From Fischerella sp. PCC 9431 (GTDB lineage: Bacteria > Cyanobacteriota > Cyanobacteriia > Cyanobacteriales > Nostocaceae), in NCBI RefSeq assembly GCF_000447295.1, contig NZ_KE650771.1:3982282-4046281 (forward strand): 64,000 nucleotides of DNA, given 5' to 3'. How positions within the stretch are numbered: position 1 is the first letter of the stretch; the number at the start of each line of letters is the position of its first letter. The position numbers and the translations under genes were made by a program. Positions 55,373 to 64,000 of the stretch are shown here, one piece after another. The notes below the pieces were generated by a model, which was given only the letters and a program-made list of their open reading frames with translations, was not told the DNA's origin and searched no databases.

Positions 55373-57172
55373 ATGTCTAATATCTTGTGGAAATCATTAG
55401 TGGTAAGTCCAGCAGTTTTAGGAGCCGCATTGTTGGTTTCAACAACTGCGATCGCAGCCCCTAACAGCGCTAACCCTGAAGTAGTCAAAGCAGATTTATC
55501 TACAAATCAACAACAACAAAATAATTCTGCTTCTGTTGTACAAACCCAAACAACCGAGCAATCGGATATCTTGGCTCAGGTACAGCAGCAAACACAGATA
55601 CCACAGCTAGCTCAAGTACAGCAAGTACAGCAAGTACAGTCAACAGAAGTTAACGTCCTAGACCAAGTTAACCAATACGGAAGTGAAGGGAAAGTTGCTA
55701 ATTCCCAATCGCAGGTAACATCGGTTTCTCAGTTTTCTGACGTCCAACCAACTGACTGGGCGTTCCAAGCACTTCAGTCCTTGGTTGAGCGCTATGGCTG
55801 TATTGCAGGTTATCCCAACGGCACTTATCGCGGGAACCGTCCCATGACCCGTTATGAATTCGCCGCAGGCTTGAATGCTTGTTTGGATCGGGTCAATGAA
55901 TTAATTGCTACAGCAACAGCTGATCTAGTAACTAAAGAAGATTTAGCGACTTTACAGCGCTTACAAGAAGAATTTTCCGCAGAACTAGCAACCCTACGCG
56001 GTCGTGTAGATGCATTAGAAGCACGTACAGCTGAGTTGGAAGCTAACCAATTCTCAACCACAACCAAGTTAGTCGGTGAAGCAATCTTTGCCCTGACTGA
56101 TTCTTTTGGTGACAACGATAACAACAACACTGTCTTCCAAGATAGGGTTCGTTTAGACTTGCAAACAAGTTTCACTGGTAGAGACTTGTTACACACCCGT
56201 CTTGCTGCTGGTAATGCTCAAAGATTAGACGTTGGTGCTAACGGTAGTGCTGAAGGTCTGCAAACCTTTAACATTGGTAACACTGGTAACAACGACGTCT
56301 TAATAGACTGGTTGGCATACTACTTCCCAGTTGGTGATAATGCCAGAGTTTATGTTGCTGCGACTGGTGGTATTTGGAGTGACGTTGCTGCTACCGTTAA
56401 CCCTTACTTTGAAGACTATGACGGTGGTAATGGCGCATTATCTACCTTTGCTTCCGAAAACCCAATTTTCCGTGTAGGTGGTGGTGCTGGTGCAGCAGTA
56501 AACTTCGGTTTTGGCAATAAGCGTACTTTCCTTCTACCAACTTCAGTCACAGTGGGTTACTTAGGATCTGAACCTAGCAGCCCCACTGATGGTTCAGGTA
56601 TATTCGACGGTAACTATGCTGCTCTCGGACAGTTGAACTTTAACTTAGGCGATCGCTTGGCATTAGCCGCAACTTACGTTCACGGCTATCATGGTGCAGG
56701 CAGTTCTCTGTTTGATGCGGGTACTGTAAATAGCTCTGTAGTAGGTACTAGTCAAGCCAATACCTTAAGTACTACAAACGGATCTTCCAGTAATTCCTAC
56801 GGCTTATCAGCAGCCTTTAGACCCAGCGATAAATTCTCGGTAAGTGGCTTCGTTTCTTACCATGATATCAGTGGCTTCGGTTCCAATGATGACTTTGAAG
56901 CTTGGAGTTATGGTTTAGGAGTTGCTTTCCCAGATCTTGGTAAGAAAGGTAACGTCTTAGGTATTTTTGCTGGTGCTGAACCCTATTCTCGTAACAGATT
57001 TGTAGGCGTAGATGATGGTGATGTACCATACCACTTTGAAGGCTTCTACAAATATCAAGTCAGCGACAACATCTCTGTTACTCCTGGTGTGATCTGGGTT
57101 ACTTCTCCTGGTCAAAATAGCAATAACGATGATGCTATTATCGGTACACTCAGAACAACCTTCACATTCTAA
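55373..57172 (+). CDS. SLH-domain porin (iron uptake/OprB-type)
   Basis: From ATG 55373 (GAGGAGAACAGG upstream) the protein has 599 residues; an ATG 11 codons earlier is less likely. The signal peptide ends in TTAIAA. A Gln/Val-rich linker is followed by one SLH domain (about 120-180, FSDVQPTDWAFQALQSLVERYGCIAGYPNG), a short coiled coil (LATLQRLQEEFSAELATLRGRVDALEART), and a C-terminal beta-barrel of the OprB family ending TLRTTFTF, with the terminal Phe needed for outer-membrane assembly. The SLH domain binds peptidoglycan-linked polymer. Substrate is uncertain; iron or small solutes are known for homologues. Confidence 0.94.
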   Translation: MSNILWKSLVVSPAVLGAALLVSTTAIAAPNSANPEVVKADLSTNQQQQNNSASVVQTQTTEQSDILAQVQQQTQIPQLAQVQQVQQVQSTEVNVLDQVNQYGSEGKVANSQSQVTSVSQFSDVQPTDWAFQALQSLVERYGCIAGYPNGTYRGNRPMTRYEFAAGLNACLDRVNELIATATADLVTKEDLATLQRLQEEFSAELATLRGRVDALEARTAELEANQFSTTTKLVGEAIFALTDSFGDNDNNNTVFQDRVRLDLQTSFTGRDLLHTRLAAGNAQRLDVGANGSAEGLQTFNIGNTGNNDVLIDWLAYYFPVGDNARVYVAATGGIWSDVAATVNPYFEDYDGGNGALSTFASENPIFRVGGGAGAAVNFGFGNKRTFLLPTSVTVGYLGSEPSSPTDGSGIFDGNYAALGQLNFNLGDRLALAATYVHGYHGAGSSLFDAGTVNSSVVGTSQANTLSTTNGSSSNSYGLSAAFRPSDKFSVSGFVSYHDISGFGSNDDFEAWSYGLGVAFPDLGKKGNVLGIFAGAEPYSRNRFVGVDDGDVPYHFEGFYKYQVSDNISVTPGVIWVTSPGQNSNNDDAIIGTLRTTFTF

Positions 57173-57255
57173 TTTAGTTGTTTGTTAGTAGTTACTAGTT
57201 AATTACTGGTTTTTTCCACTAATCAACAAACAATCAACAACAACAAAAATGTTTT

Positions 57256-57279
57256 CCCCGCCATTGAGCGGGGTTTTTT
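57256..57279 (+). terminator. Rho-independent terminator of the porin gene
   Basis: CCCCGC (57256-57261) and GCGGGG (57268-57273) have the 6-base loop CATTGA and six T after the stem. It lies 83 bp after the porin stop. Confidence 0.9.
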
Positions 57280-57368
57280 ATGTTTTTAATTATAAAAATA
57301 ACAAACCCCAGTGGAGAACCGGAGTATACTAAAAAAGTAAAGGGATCATTTCTTTCACATTCTTAGCT

Positions 57369-57806
57369 GTGGAACTATCGTGTAAATCAGAATACGCAAT
57401 TCTTGCTTTGTTAGAATTAGCAATTCGTTATCAAAGCGGAGAACCGCTGCAAATTCGTCAAATTGCAGCACAACAAAATATACCTGACCGCTATCTAGAA
57501 CAACTGCTAGCAATCTTAAGGCGTGGGGGTCTAATCAAGAGCCAACGAGGATCAAAAGGTGGTTATTTGTTGGCGCGAGAACCTTGGAAAATCACGCTTT
57601 TTGAAGTTTTGGGATGTGTAGAAGGCTTAGATAAGGTGCATACTCATGAAGAAGATAAGCCCAAAACTGTAGATGGTGCTGTTGTAGAAGAAATTTGGCA
57701 AGAAGCACGTCAGGCAGCAAACTCAGTTTTACATAAATATACACTTGCCGATCTCTGTGAAAAACGCGATTCACGACGGCAGTTGAATATTATGTATTAC
57801 ATTTAG
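57369..57806 (+). CDS. Rrf2-family transcriptional regulator
   Basis: This 145-residue protein starts at GTG 57369 and has the Rrf2 winged helix: ELSCKSEYAILALLELA, IRQIAAQQNIPDRYLEQLLAILRRGGLI and KSQRGSKGGYLLAREPWKIT. Iron-sulfur cysteines of the IscR type are not present in the expected triplet, so a CymR-like role sensing cysteine metabolism is more likely; it lies 95 bp upstream of a cysteine synthase gene in the same direction. This pairing supports regulation of cysteine synthesis (inference). The gap is filled with CATTTGTCCTTTGTCATTAG-type repeats. Confidence 0.9.
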   Translation: MELSCKSEYAILALLELAIRYQSGEPLQIRQIAAQQNIPDRYLEQLLAILRRGGLIKSQRGSKGGYLLAREPWKITLFEVLGCVEGLDKVHTHEEDKPKTVDGAVVEEIWQEARQAANSVLHKYTLADLCEKRDSRRQLNIMYYI

Positions 57807-57901
57807 TCATTTGTCCTTTGTCATTAGTCATTTATTTTTTACTAATGACAATTGACCATTGACGCTTGACCATTGACCATTGACGGAGGACAAATAAACT
57901 A

Positions 57902-58861
57902 ATGCGAATTGCTCGTAATATCACAGAACTCATCGGGCGTACACCTTTAGTACAGCTCAACCGGATTCCTCAAGCAGAAGGCTGTGTAGCTGAGATTGTC
58001 GTGAAGTTGGAAAGTATGAATCCAGCTGCATCAGTGAAAGACCGAATTGGGATCAGCATGATTAATGCTGCTGAAGAGGAAGGGTTAATTATTCCTGGTA
58101 AAACTGTATTGGTAGAACCAACTTCTGGCAATACCGGGATAGCTTTAGCAATGGTAGCAGCAGCTAAAGGTTATCGACTAATTTTAACAATGCCAGAAAC
58201 AATGAGTGCTGAACGACGGGCAATGTTGCGGGCTTACGGTGCAGAACTAGAACTCACGCCAGGAATTGAAGGTATGAGTGGTGCGATTCGGCAAGCACAA
58301 GAGATTGTTGATAAATTACCTAATGCGTACATGTTGCAGCAATTTCGTAACCCTGCAAATCCGCAAATTCACAGAGTAACAACCGCAGAAGAAATCTGGG
58401 AAGATACTGAAGGTAAAGTAGACATTGTTATAGCTGGCATCGGTACTGGTGGTACAATTACGGGTGTAGCAGAGGTGATCAAAGCACGAAAACCCAGCCT
58501 GAAAGCGATCGCAGTTGAACCAACTAACAGTCCAGTTTTATCGGGAGGAAAACCCGGAGCGCACAAAATCCAGGGGATTGGTGCAGGATTTGTCCCTCAA
58601 GTACTCAAAGTAAATTTAATTGACGAAATTATTACTGTCAGTGATGACGAAGCGATCGCCTATGGACGGCGTTTAGCTAGAGAAGAAGGGTTACTCTCTG
58701 GTATTTCTAGTGGTGCGGCTTTGTGTGCAGCAATTCGTGTCGCCCAGCGCCCAGAAAACGAGGGACGCTTAATTGTGATGATTCAGCCCAGCTTTGGGGA
58801 AAGGTATTTAAGCACACCATTGTTTCAAGACTTGGTAGAAGCCAGAGTTGGCAACAGTTAA
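57902..58861 (+). CDS. cysK: Cysteine synthase A (O-acetylserine sulfhydrylase)
   Basis: This 319-residue PLP enzyme has the catalytic Lys46 in [11 protein letters not shown], the substrate loop TSGNTG at 74-79, and [16 protein letters not shown] for the phosphate. It condenses O-acetylserine with sulfide to form cysteine in the cytoplasm. It can form a complex with serine acetyltransferase through its C-terminal side. ATG 57902 follows GGAGGACAAAT. It is preceded by the Rrf2 regulator, its likely controller. Full length. Confidence 0.95.
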   Translation: MRIARNITELIGRTPLVQLNRIPQAEGCVAEIVVKLESMNPAASVKDRIGISMINAAEEEGLIIPGKTVLVEPTSGNTGIALAMVAAAKGYRLILTMPETMSAERRAMLRAYGAELELTPGIEGMSGAIRQAQEIVDKLPNAYMLQQFRNPANPQIHRVTTAEEIWEDTEGKVDIVIAGIGTGGTITGVAEVIKARKPSLKAIAVEPTNSPVLSGGKPGAHKIQGIGAGFVPQVLKVNLIDEIITVSDDEAIAYGRRLAREEGLLSGISSGAALCAAIRVAQRPENEGRLIVMIQPSFGERYLSTPLFQDLVEARVGNS

Positions 58862-58971
58862 ATGAGGACTTGGTCAAACTGTTAAAATCTTGAAGGCAGG
58901 TAAGCTCAAGTTTTTACCCACCTTTCATCCCCGCGCTATCTAGTGACGGGGCTTTCAGGATGTTCTCTAAA

Positions 58972-59670
58972 ATGGTAAATAATAACCACTACGAAACTCT
59001 TAAAGTAAGTCCTAACGCTAGCCAAGCAGAGATTAAGCAAGCCTATCGCCGCTTGGTTAAGCAGTATCATCCTGATAGTAATCAAGAAACGACGGATAGC
59101 GAACAAATCATCCGTATTAATGCAGCATATGAAGTCTTGGGTGATGCTGAAAATCGCCAAAGTTATGATCGACGAAATTATCACACACTGAAGCAACAAC
59201 CCAGTAGTAGACAACAGCGTAGCACTGCTGCTGGGCAACAATATCAAACCAAACGACAAACAGGAAGAGACATTGATGATCAAATTGAAGAATGGCTACG
59301 TCAGGTTTATCAACCGACTAGTCGCCTAGCGTATGTCATTCTTTATTCTTTGAAAACACAAATTGAAAAACTAGCAGCTGATCCTTTTGATGATGAACTT
59401 TTAGAAGATTTTCAGGAATACTTAGAAAATTGCCGAGAAGACCTCAAACAGGCACAAATTTCTTTTCGTTCCCTACCTAATCCCCCAAGTCTAGCAAGAG
59501 TAGCGGCTCATCTTTATTACTGTCTCAATCAAATTAGTGATGGACTAGATGAATTGGAATATTTTCCCTTGAATTACGACGAAAGTTATTTGCACACAGG
59601 TCAAGAAATGTTCCGGATTGCCAAGGGATTATATCGTGAGGCGCAAGATTCAGTAGCAGTTTATAAGTGA
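58972..59670 (+). CDS. J-domain (DnaJ-like) protein
   Basis: From ATG 58972 (MVNNNHYETLKVSPNASQ) the protein has 232 residues; an ATG four codons upstream is possible. The J-domain covers about residues 5-75 with HPD in VKQYHPDSN. A Gln-rich linker (QQPSSRQQRSTAAGQQ) follows, and the C-terminal helical part (about 110-232, IEEWLRQVYQPTSRLAYVIL, ENCREDLKQAQISF) has no Gly/Phe or zinc region, so this is a specialised type III co-chaperone. Its partner is a DnaK; the client is not known. Monocistronic, after cysK. Confidence 0.88.
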   Translation: MVNNNHYETLKVSPNASQAEIKQAYRRLVKQYHPDSNQETTDSEQIIRINAAYEVLGDAENRQSYDRRNYHTLKQQPSSRQQRSTAAGQQYQTKRQTGRDIDDQIEEWLRQVYQPTSRLAYVILYSLKTQIEKLAADPFDDELLEDFQEYLENCREDLKQAQISFRSLPNPPSLARVAAHLYYCLNQISDGLDELEYFPLNYDESYLHTGQEMFRIAKGLYREAQDSVAVYK

Positions 59671-59803
59671 TACCAATTTGAAAAAAGAATGCGACAGATG
59701 AATCTTGTACCAGACGCGTAGACGCTCGTAAGAGCGGCTTCTCGTAAGAGTATTATCGCGTCTCATATTCTGAATGTGTCGCAAACATTTTTTAAATCGG
59801 TAT
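59670..59803. mobile_element. 134-bp MITE-like element after the J-domain gene
   Basis: The ends ATACCAATTTGAAAAAAG (59670-59687) and the inverse of TTTTTTAAATCGGTAT (59788-59803) form imperfect terminal repeats, extended inside by TGCGACA (59690-59696) and TGTCGCA (59776-59782). The first base is the last base of the J-domain stop codon. Inside are CTCGTAAGAG palindromes. No coding content. Confidence 0.6.
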
Positions 59804-59930
59804 GAGAAGACAAGGGAGACGAGAAGACGCGGGGACACGGTGAAGAAAAGACACGGAGAGATTGTTTTGATTAATTCCCCGTGTTACAACAATCCAAAAT
59901 CGATTGACAAACTACTTCCAGTGCTAATTA

Positions 59931-61322
59931 TTAATTGCGAGCGATACCATCCTGGCGTGCAGCACGTTGCACCGCAGCTGCAACAGTAGTGGCGACGCGC
60001 TCATCAAATACAGAAGGAATGATATGTTCTCTGTCCAAATCTGATGGTTTGACCAAGGAAGCGATCGCGCTTGCTGCTTCTAAATACATGGAAGTGGTGA
60101 TCGTCTCCGCTCGACAGTCTAATGCACCGCGAAATACTCCCGGAAAAGCCAAAACATTATTGATTTGATTGGGGTAGTCACTACGCCCGGTAGCCATCAC
60201 AGCCACTTCATGATTAACTAATTCTGGCTGAATTTCGGGAATGGGATTTGCCATTGCAAATACAATCGGGTCTTTCGCCATCGAACGCACCATTTCTGGT
60301 GTTACTACTCCCGGTGCGCTCACACCAATAAATACATCTGCTGCTTGCATTGCACCCGCCAAAGTACCCTGTGCTTTGACAGCAAATTCCCGTTTTTCTT
60401 CTGTTAAGTCGGTGCGACTGGTGGAAAGAATACCTTTAGAGTCACACATCCAAATTTTATCAGCCCCGGCTTTTTGCAATAAACGAGCGATCGCAATTCC
60501 AGCTGCACCTGCACCATTAATTACGATGCGAATTTGGTCGATTGACTTATGCACTAACTTGAGAGCATTAAATAGTGCTGCCAAGGTGACGATCGCTGTA
60601 CCATGTTGATCGTCGTGAAAAACCGGAATATCCAACTCTCGCCGCAGTCTTTGTTCAATTTCAAAGCAACGAGGTGCAGCAATATCTTCTAAATTGACGC
60701 CACCGAATACAGGCGCAATATTTTTCACAGTACGGACAATTTCATCTGTATCCTGAGTAGCTAAACAGACAGGAAAAGCATCAATACCAGCAAATTCTTT
60801 GAATAGCATGGCTTTGCCTTCCATAACTGGTAAAGCAGCCCCTGGTCCAAGATTTCCCAAACCCAAAACAGCGCTTCCATCAGTAACAATTGCTACAGTG
60901 TTTTGTTTAATAGTTAATTTGTAAACTTCTTCTGGGTTTTGAGCGATCGCTGTACAAATACGTCCAACTCCCGGCGTGTACGCCATTGCTAAGTCAGAAA
61001 CACTTTTAAGACTAATTCTACTGGTAATACTAATTTTGCCGCCCCGATGCAGATTAAAGGTGCGGTCATAAACATTCAGTAATTTAATATTGGGTAAAGC
61101 TTTGACTGCTTGCACAATTGCTTCGGCGTGTTCCGTGCTAGCAGCATCAACGGTGAGATCACGAATAGAAACAGCTCTCGTTTGTTCAATTAAATCAATT
61201 TGACCAAGATTACCACCAGTGGTGGCGATCGCCTGAGTAACGCTAGCTAACATTCCAATCCGGTTGGGAATCTCCAGACGGAGTGTCAAACTAAAACTAG
61301 AATTAGGGGTAAGCTCTGTCAT
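59931..61322 (-). CDS. ACT-domain NAD-type malic enzyme
   Basis: This 463-residue protein has an N-terminal ACT regulatory domain (about 12-90, [30 protein letters not shown]) and a malic enzyme domain. The latter includes [12 protein letters not shown], the catalytic Lys in [18 protein letters not shown], the metal site [20 protein letters not shown], and the NAD loop [15 protein letters not shown]. It decarboxylates malate to pyruvate, giving NAD(P)H and CO2. The ACT domain suggests amino-acid or effector control. ATG 61322. Monocistronic. Confidence 0.94.
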   Translation of the reverse strand: MTELTPNSSFSLTLRLEIPNRIGMLASVTQAIATTGGNLGQIDLIEQTRAVSIRDLTVDAASTEHAEAIVQAVKALPNIKLLNVYDRTFNLHRGGKISITSRISLKSVSDLAMAYTPGVGRICTAIAQNPEEVYKLTIKQNTVAIVTDGSAVLGLGNLGPGAALPVMEGKAMLFKEFAGIDAFPVCLATQDTDEIVRTVKNIAPVFGGVNLEDIAAPRCFEIEQRLRRELDIPVFHDDQHGTAIVTLAALFNALKLVHKSIDQIRIVINGAGAAGIAIARLLQKAGADKIWMCDSKGILSTSRTDLTEEKREFAVKAQGTLAGAMQAADVFIGVSAPGVVTPEMVRSMAKDPIVFAMANPIPEIQPELVNHEVAVMATGRSDYPNQINNVLAFPGVFRGALDCRAETITTSMYLEAASAIASLVKPSDLDREHIIPSVFDERVATTVAAAVQRAARQDGIARN

Positions 61323-61675
61323 TGTCGGTTTGGGTGGGAGAGTCTAGATTTGAAGTTGAATCCAGGGCTAAAATTCTGAAATCACAGAATTTAGTAGTAT
61401 GAAAACAATCACAACTTAGCAATTTTACTCTGATGCTGAGTGTAGTTGTTTGTCAAGTTTAAATGAATGGATCAGAAAGTTCGTAGTCAAAGCTTCAGCC
61501 CTTAGTTTGAGGACTTTAGTCCTCACTACAAACTCAGTCTGTTTTCCGGGATCAACTTTAATCTATCCATCACTTAAGGTGAGTTTAACAGAGCTTTCCT
61601 TCTCAGCCTCCTTTTGAATCTCTCCGTGTCCCTGTATCTCCACGTCTTGAAATCATAAGTTTTTGAATGGTCATA
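61323..61675. other. Spacer with a dispersed hairpin
   Basis: AGTTTGAGGACTTTAGTCCTCACTAC (about 61509-61534) contains the palindrome GAGGACTTTAGTCCTC. This is a dispersed repeat type in cyanobacterial genomes. No gene or other site is supported. Confidence 0.45.
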
Positions 61676-61858
61676 TCACGGTGTAGTTGGAGTTACTGTC
61701 GGAGTGGCTGGTGGAACTCCTATTGGTGAAGTTTCGGCTGGTGATGGACTAACAGGCGCTGGTGTAGTAGTTGTTGGGCTTTGTGCAGCAGGTTCACAGG
61801 CGCTCATAACTATGCTTAGTCCAACAGTTGAAACTAGAAAAAAGAATTTTCTGTCCAT
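61676..61858 (-). CDS. Small Pro/Thr-rich lipoprotein
   Basis: From ATG 61858 (preceded by AGGAGGAGTT) the protein has 60 residues. MDRKFFFLVSTVGLSIVMSA is a signal peptide ending in a lipobox-like MSAC, where Cys would be lipidated. The mature part is short and low-complexity (PSPAETSPIGVPPATPTVTP), apparently a flexible stalk. It has no domain and an unknown role. The strong Shine-Dalgarno and signal make it a real gene. Confidence 0.7.
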   Translation of the reverse strand: MDRKFFFLVSTVGLSIVMSACEPAAQSPTTTTPAPVSPSPAETSPIGVPPATPTVTPTTP

Positions 61859-62145
61859 AACTCCTCCTGGAAATATTGAGAGGATGAGCAAAGAAACTGT
61901 TTAAAGAATCTGTTTTATCCTCAGTTATTTGCTCATGCTTGACATCCACCAATAGTCGTAGGACATGAAAAATGCAAAAACACCGCAGACATAACACATA
62001 AAGAGTGATTGGGAGAATAGGGAAATGACTTTGAGTTAGGCAAAACATCAGCTAACACTGCTGAATTATTCATTGTCCCCCGTGTCTCCCATGTCCCCCG
62101 TGTCCTCCTTGTCCCCCGTGTCCTCCTTGTCCCCCTTCCCGTGTC

Positions 62146-63270
62146 TTAATGATGGTGATGGTGATGATGATGGTGGACTGCTGCTAACTCTTGGTTAACT
62201 ACCATTGCTTCTTCTGACAATAACTCAGCAATATGAGGATTCGCCCATTCGGCTACCATTGCTAAAAAGTCTGGGTGATCGTTGACACAAGCCATTTGCA
62301 CATAGTTAACCTGAGAATACTTTTTCTCTAGAGCATGGATAATGTGGTGTACATCTAGGAGAGTTTCGTGGTTTTCTGTGGCAAAGCCAATGGGCATAAA
62401 CATAACAGCTTTTGCACCCAGTTGAATCAGGTTTTTTGCAGCTTGTTCGACATTTGGCTGTGTCCATTCAATCATTGGGGTATCGTGATTTAACCAACCG
62501 ATGGAAATCAGAGGATAGCGGTTGATTAATTTATCCCGGATCAAGTCGTAAAGTGCTTGACTTTCGGTAATCCCAGAGGTGAAACCTTTGGCTTTGTGGG
62601 GACAACCATGATTCATCAAGATAATACCGATTTCTGCTGGTAAATAGGCAGCAGCTAATTCGCTAGCTATTTTTTCTTCTACCAGACGCACCATCATATC
62701 GATGTAGGCGGGTTCGTTGTAAAAAGAAGGAATATAGCGCAGTCCTTTGATCCAGTGTTCGCTACCATCAGCTAATTGAGATAAAGCTTTATTTACTTGC
62801 TCGATCGCAATCCCACTGGTAAAGATAGAATCAACAACCAACAGTGGATAAATTAAAAGTTTATCAAAACCTTGATTTTTAATTTCTGCTAAAACTTGAT
62901 GAGGAAGAAATGGGGCGCAAAAGTTAAAAGCTTTGAAAACTTGGATGCGATCGCCCCATTGCTCCTGTAAACTTTTTTCAATACCAGCACGCTGCTTTTC
63001 AAAAATGGCGTTGTGGGGAGAAATAAAATCATTGTGTTGATGACCCCACTCATGGCGATCAAATAAAGCCAAAATTTTAGCTAAAGGAGGATAAATCCAA
63101 TCTGGTACTGGTGCGAATTTTGCTGTGAGTAGATGTAATGCTTGTTCGTTATAGTTAGCAAAATCTTCGTAGCTTTCGACTTCGCCATAACCCATGAGCA
63201 ATACAGCTACTCGCTGTTGACCTGATGATTGTTCGTGGTTATGTCCTAGTTTTTCCGGTGTTGCAACCAC
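62146..63270 (-). CDS. Ferrochelatase-like protein with C-terminal poly-histidine tail
   Basis: From GTG 63270, with GAGG nine bases upstream, the protein has 374 residues; a TTG five codons earlier has no ribosome site. It shows the ferrochelatase fold: VAVLLMGYGEVESYEDF at the start, the active-site region IILMNHGCPHKAKGF (ferrochelatases have a related S-x-HG loop), and MPIGFATENHETLLDVHHII, matching the conserved E-ET-D element. It lacks the LHC-like helix of cyanobacterial HemH. The protein ends VHHHHHHHHH, nine natural histidines. Metal insertion into a tetrapyrrole or metal handling is inferred; the substrate is unknown. Confidence 0.85.
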   Translation of the reverse strand: MVATPEKLGHNHEQSSGQQRVAVLLMGYGEVESYEDFANYNEQALHLLTAKFAPVPDWIYPPLAKILALFDRHEWGHQHNDFISPHNAIFEKQRAGIEKSLQEQWGDRIQVFKAFNFCAPFLPHQVLAEIKNQGFDKLLIYPLLVVDSIFTSGIAIEQVNKALSQLADGSEHWIKGLRYIPSFYNEPAYIDMMVRLVEEKIASELAAAYLPAEIGIILMNHGCPHKAKGFTSGITESQALYDLIRDKLINRYPLISIGWLNHDTPMIEWTQPNVEQAAKNLIQLGAKAVMFMPIGFATENHETLLDVHHIIHALEKKYSQVNYVQMACVNDHPDFLAMVAEWANPHIAELLSEEAMVVNQELAAVHHHHHHHHH

Positions 63271-63436
63271 AACTTTATTCCTCAATAAATTTTAGGTTGT
63301 TGTTTTTCTTACTAGTTAAATCTATTATCCCATCCCCCTGGATAGGATATATACAAAACGAAATACATTGATTCAAAATTTCATCCTTAAGAATGATTTG
63401 CAAGGTTAGGGGGTCGGGAATTGGGGAAGGTGGGGC

Positions 63437-63593
63437 CTGACGGGTGTAGGTTTTTTACACTTTGCCCAGAAAATACTGGTTTTAGGGTGTAGGGGTATAA
63501 GGGTGTAGGGGTGTAAGAATTTATGAAATGATGATTATTCCGTTAGTTTTACACTCACCACTCATTGCTTTATTAAAAACCTACAGTTGTCAG
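63437..63593 (-). mobile_element. 157-bp MITE-like element, copy 2 (inverted)
   Basis: It starts CTGACGGGTGTAGGTTTTTT and ends AAAACCTACAGTTGTCAG on the plus strand. The inverse complement matches copy 1 (1807-1963) over its full 157 bp with a handful of differences. No clear target duplication is seen here. Confidence 0.75.
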
Positions 63594-63613
63594 GTTATGG
63601 GGAGTGGGTTGAG

Positions 63614-63865
63614 GTTTGAAATGAGAATGTTCTGGGTTGAAATGAGAATGTTCTGGTTTTGAGTCGGAATGTTCTGGGTTGAAATGAGAAAGTTCTGGTT
63701 TGAAATGAGAACTTTGGGGTTTGAAGTGAGAATGTTCTGGTGTGAAACGAGAAAGTTCTGATTTGAAATGAGAACTTTGGGGTTTGAAGTGAGAATGTTC
63801 TGGTTTGAAACGAGAACTTTGGGGTTTGAAGTGGGAATGTTCTGGGTTGAAACGAGAACTTTGGG
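63614..63865. repeat. Tandem array of twelve 21-bp units
   Basis: Units read GTTTGAAATGAGAATGTTCTG with variants ending ACTTTGGG, in twelve contiguous copies of 21 bp. The inverse complement resembles the array at 1550-1738. It lies 20 bp outside MITE copy 2. The apparent heptad reading (VSNQNIL) follows from the period. Confidence 0.8.
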
Positions 63866-64000
63866 GTTTTGAATCTCAAGTTTTGAGTTTGGTACTTGAA
63901 ACGGGTGTGCGATTATCCCTCTGGGAGGCTCCGGCAACGCTCAATGTTTCAATTTAGCAGTTCAATATAAAATAAGGTGGGCAATTGCCCACCCCAACTT

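Overview
The window is chromosomal DNA from a filamentous, most likely heterocyst-forming cyanobacterium of the order Nostocales (Nostoc/Anabaena/Fischerella-like). The evidence is a complete phycoerythrocyanin plus phycocyanin rod cluster in the order pecBACEF-cpcBACDEFG1-G4, a psbA gene for photosystem II D1, an SLH-domain porin, many HIP1 octamers (GCGATCGC), and gene-poor spacers filled with short repeats, palindromes and MITE-like elements. The genus cannot be fixed from the sequence alone.

Layout. 1-9.4 kb: a partial azoreductase gene divergent from an AraC regulator, a 21-bp tandem array next to a 157-bp MITE-like element, a methyltransferase, an RNA m5C methyltransferase, an SDR oxidoreductase, a ComM/YifB ATPase, a HIT protein, and psbA with a clear terminator. 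9.9-22.3 kb: the phycobilisome rod cluster, all on the minus strand. It starts with pecB and ends with four rod-core linker genes; the third of these is the membrane-anchored CpcL type. 22.9-32.9 kb: an RluA-type pseudouridine synthase, a 2-kb gene-poor stretch with a probable pseudogene, then a chemotaxis-like set (PATAN-response regulator, GAF-containing MCP, truncated CheA-like HPt protein) that lacks CheW and a kinase. 33-41 kb: siroheme genes cobA-sirB, a manganese catalase, tRNA-His, several small or uncharacterised proteins, and murJ. 41.3-52.3 kb: an LCP-family cell-wall enzyme divergent from a mannose-1-phosphate guanylyltransferase, an M1 aminopeptidase with HEAT repeats, rsmB with a repeat-derived insertion, a TerB-like protein, a small thylakoid-type membrane protein, and a class A penicillin-binding protein. 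52.5-64 kb: folK, a Nudix hydrolase, a structured probable RNA locus, a pterin dehydratase, a porin, an Rrf2 regulator beside a cysteine synthase, a J-domain protein, an ACT-malic enzyme, a small lipoprotein, and a ferrochelatase-like protein with a nine-histidine tail. The window closes with an inverted second copy of the array-plus-MITE module seen near the start.

The genes mostly serve photosynthetic light harvesting. PecA/PecB and CpcA/CpcB are the pigment subunits. PecE/PecF and CpcE/CpcF attach their bilins. PecC, CpcC and CpcD assemble rods. The CpcG proteins dock rods to the core, or to membrane partners in the CpcL case. The strongest leads for new biology are the structured transcript at about 53.9-54.2 kb, which has a small reading frame behind a perfect Shine-Dalgarno, the paired inverted array-MITE modules, the degenerate chemotaxis set, and the poly-His chelatase-like protein.
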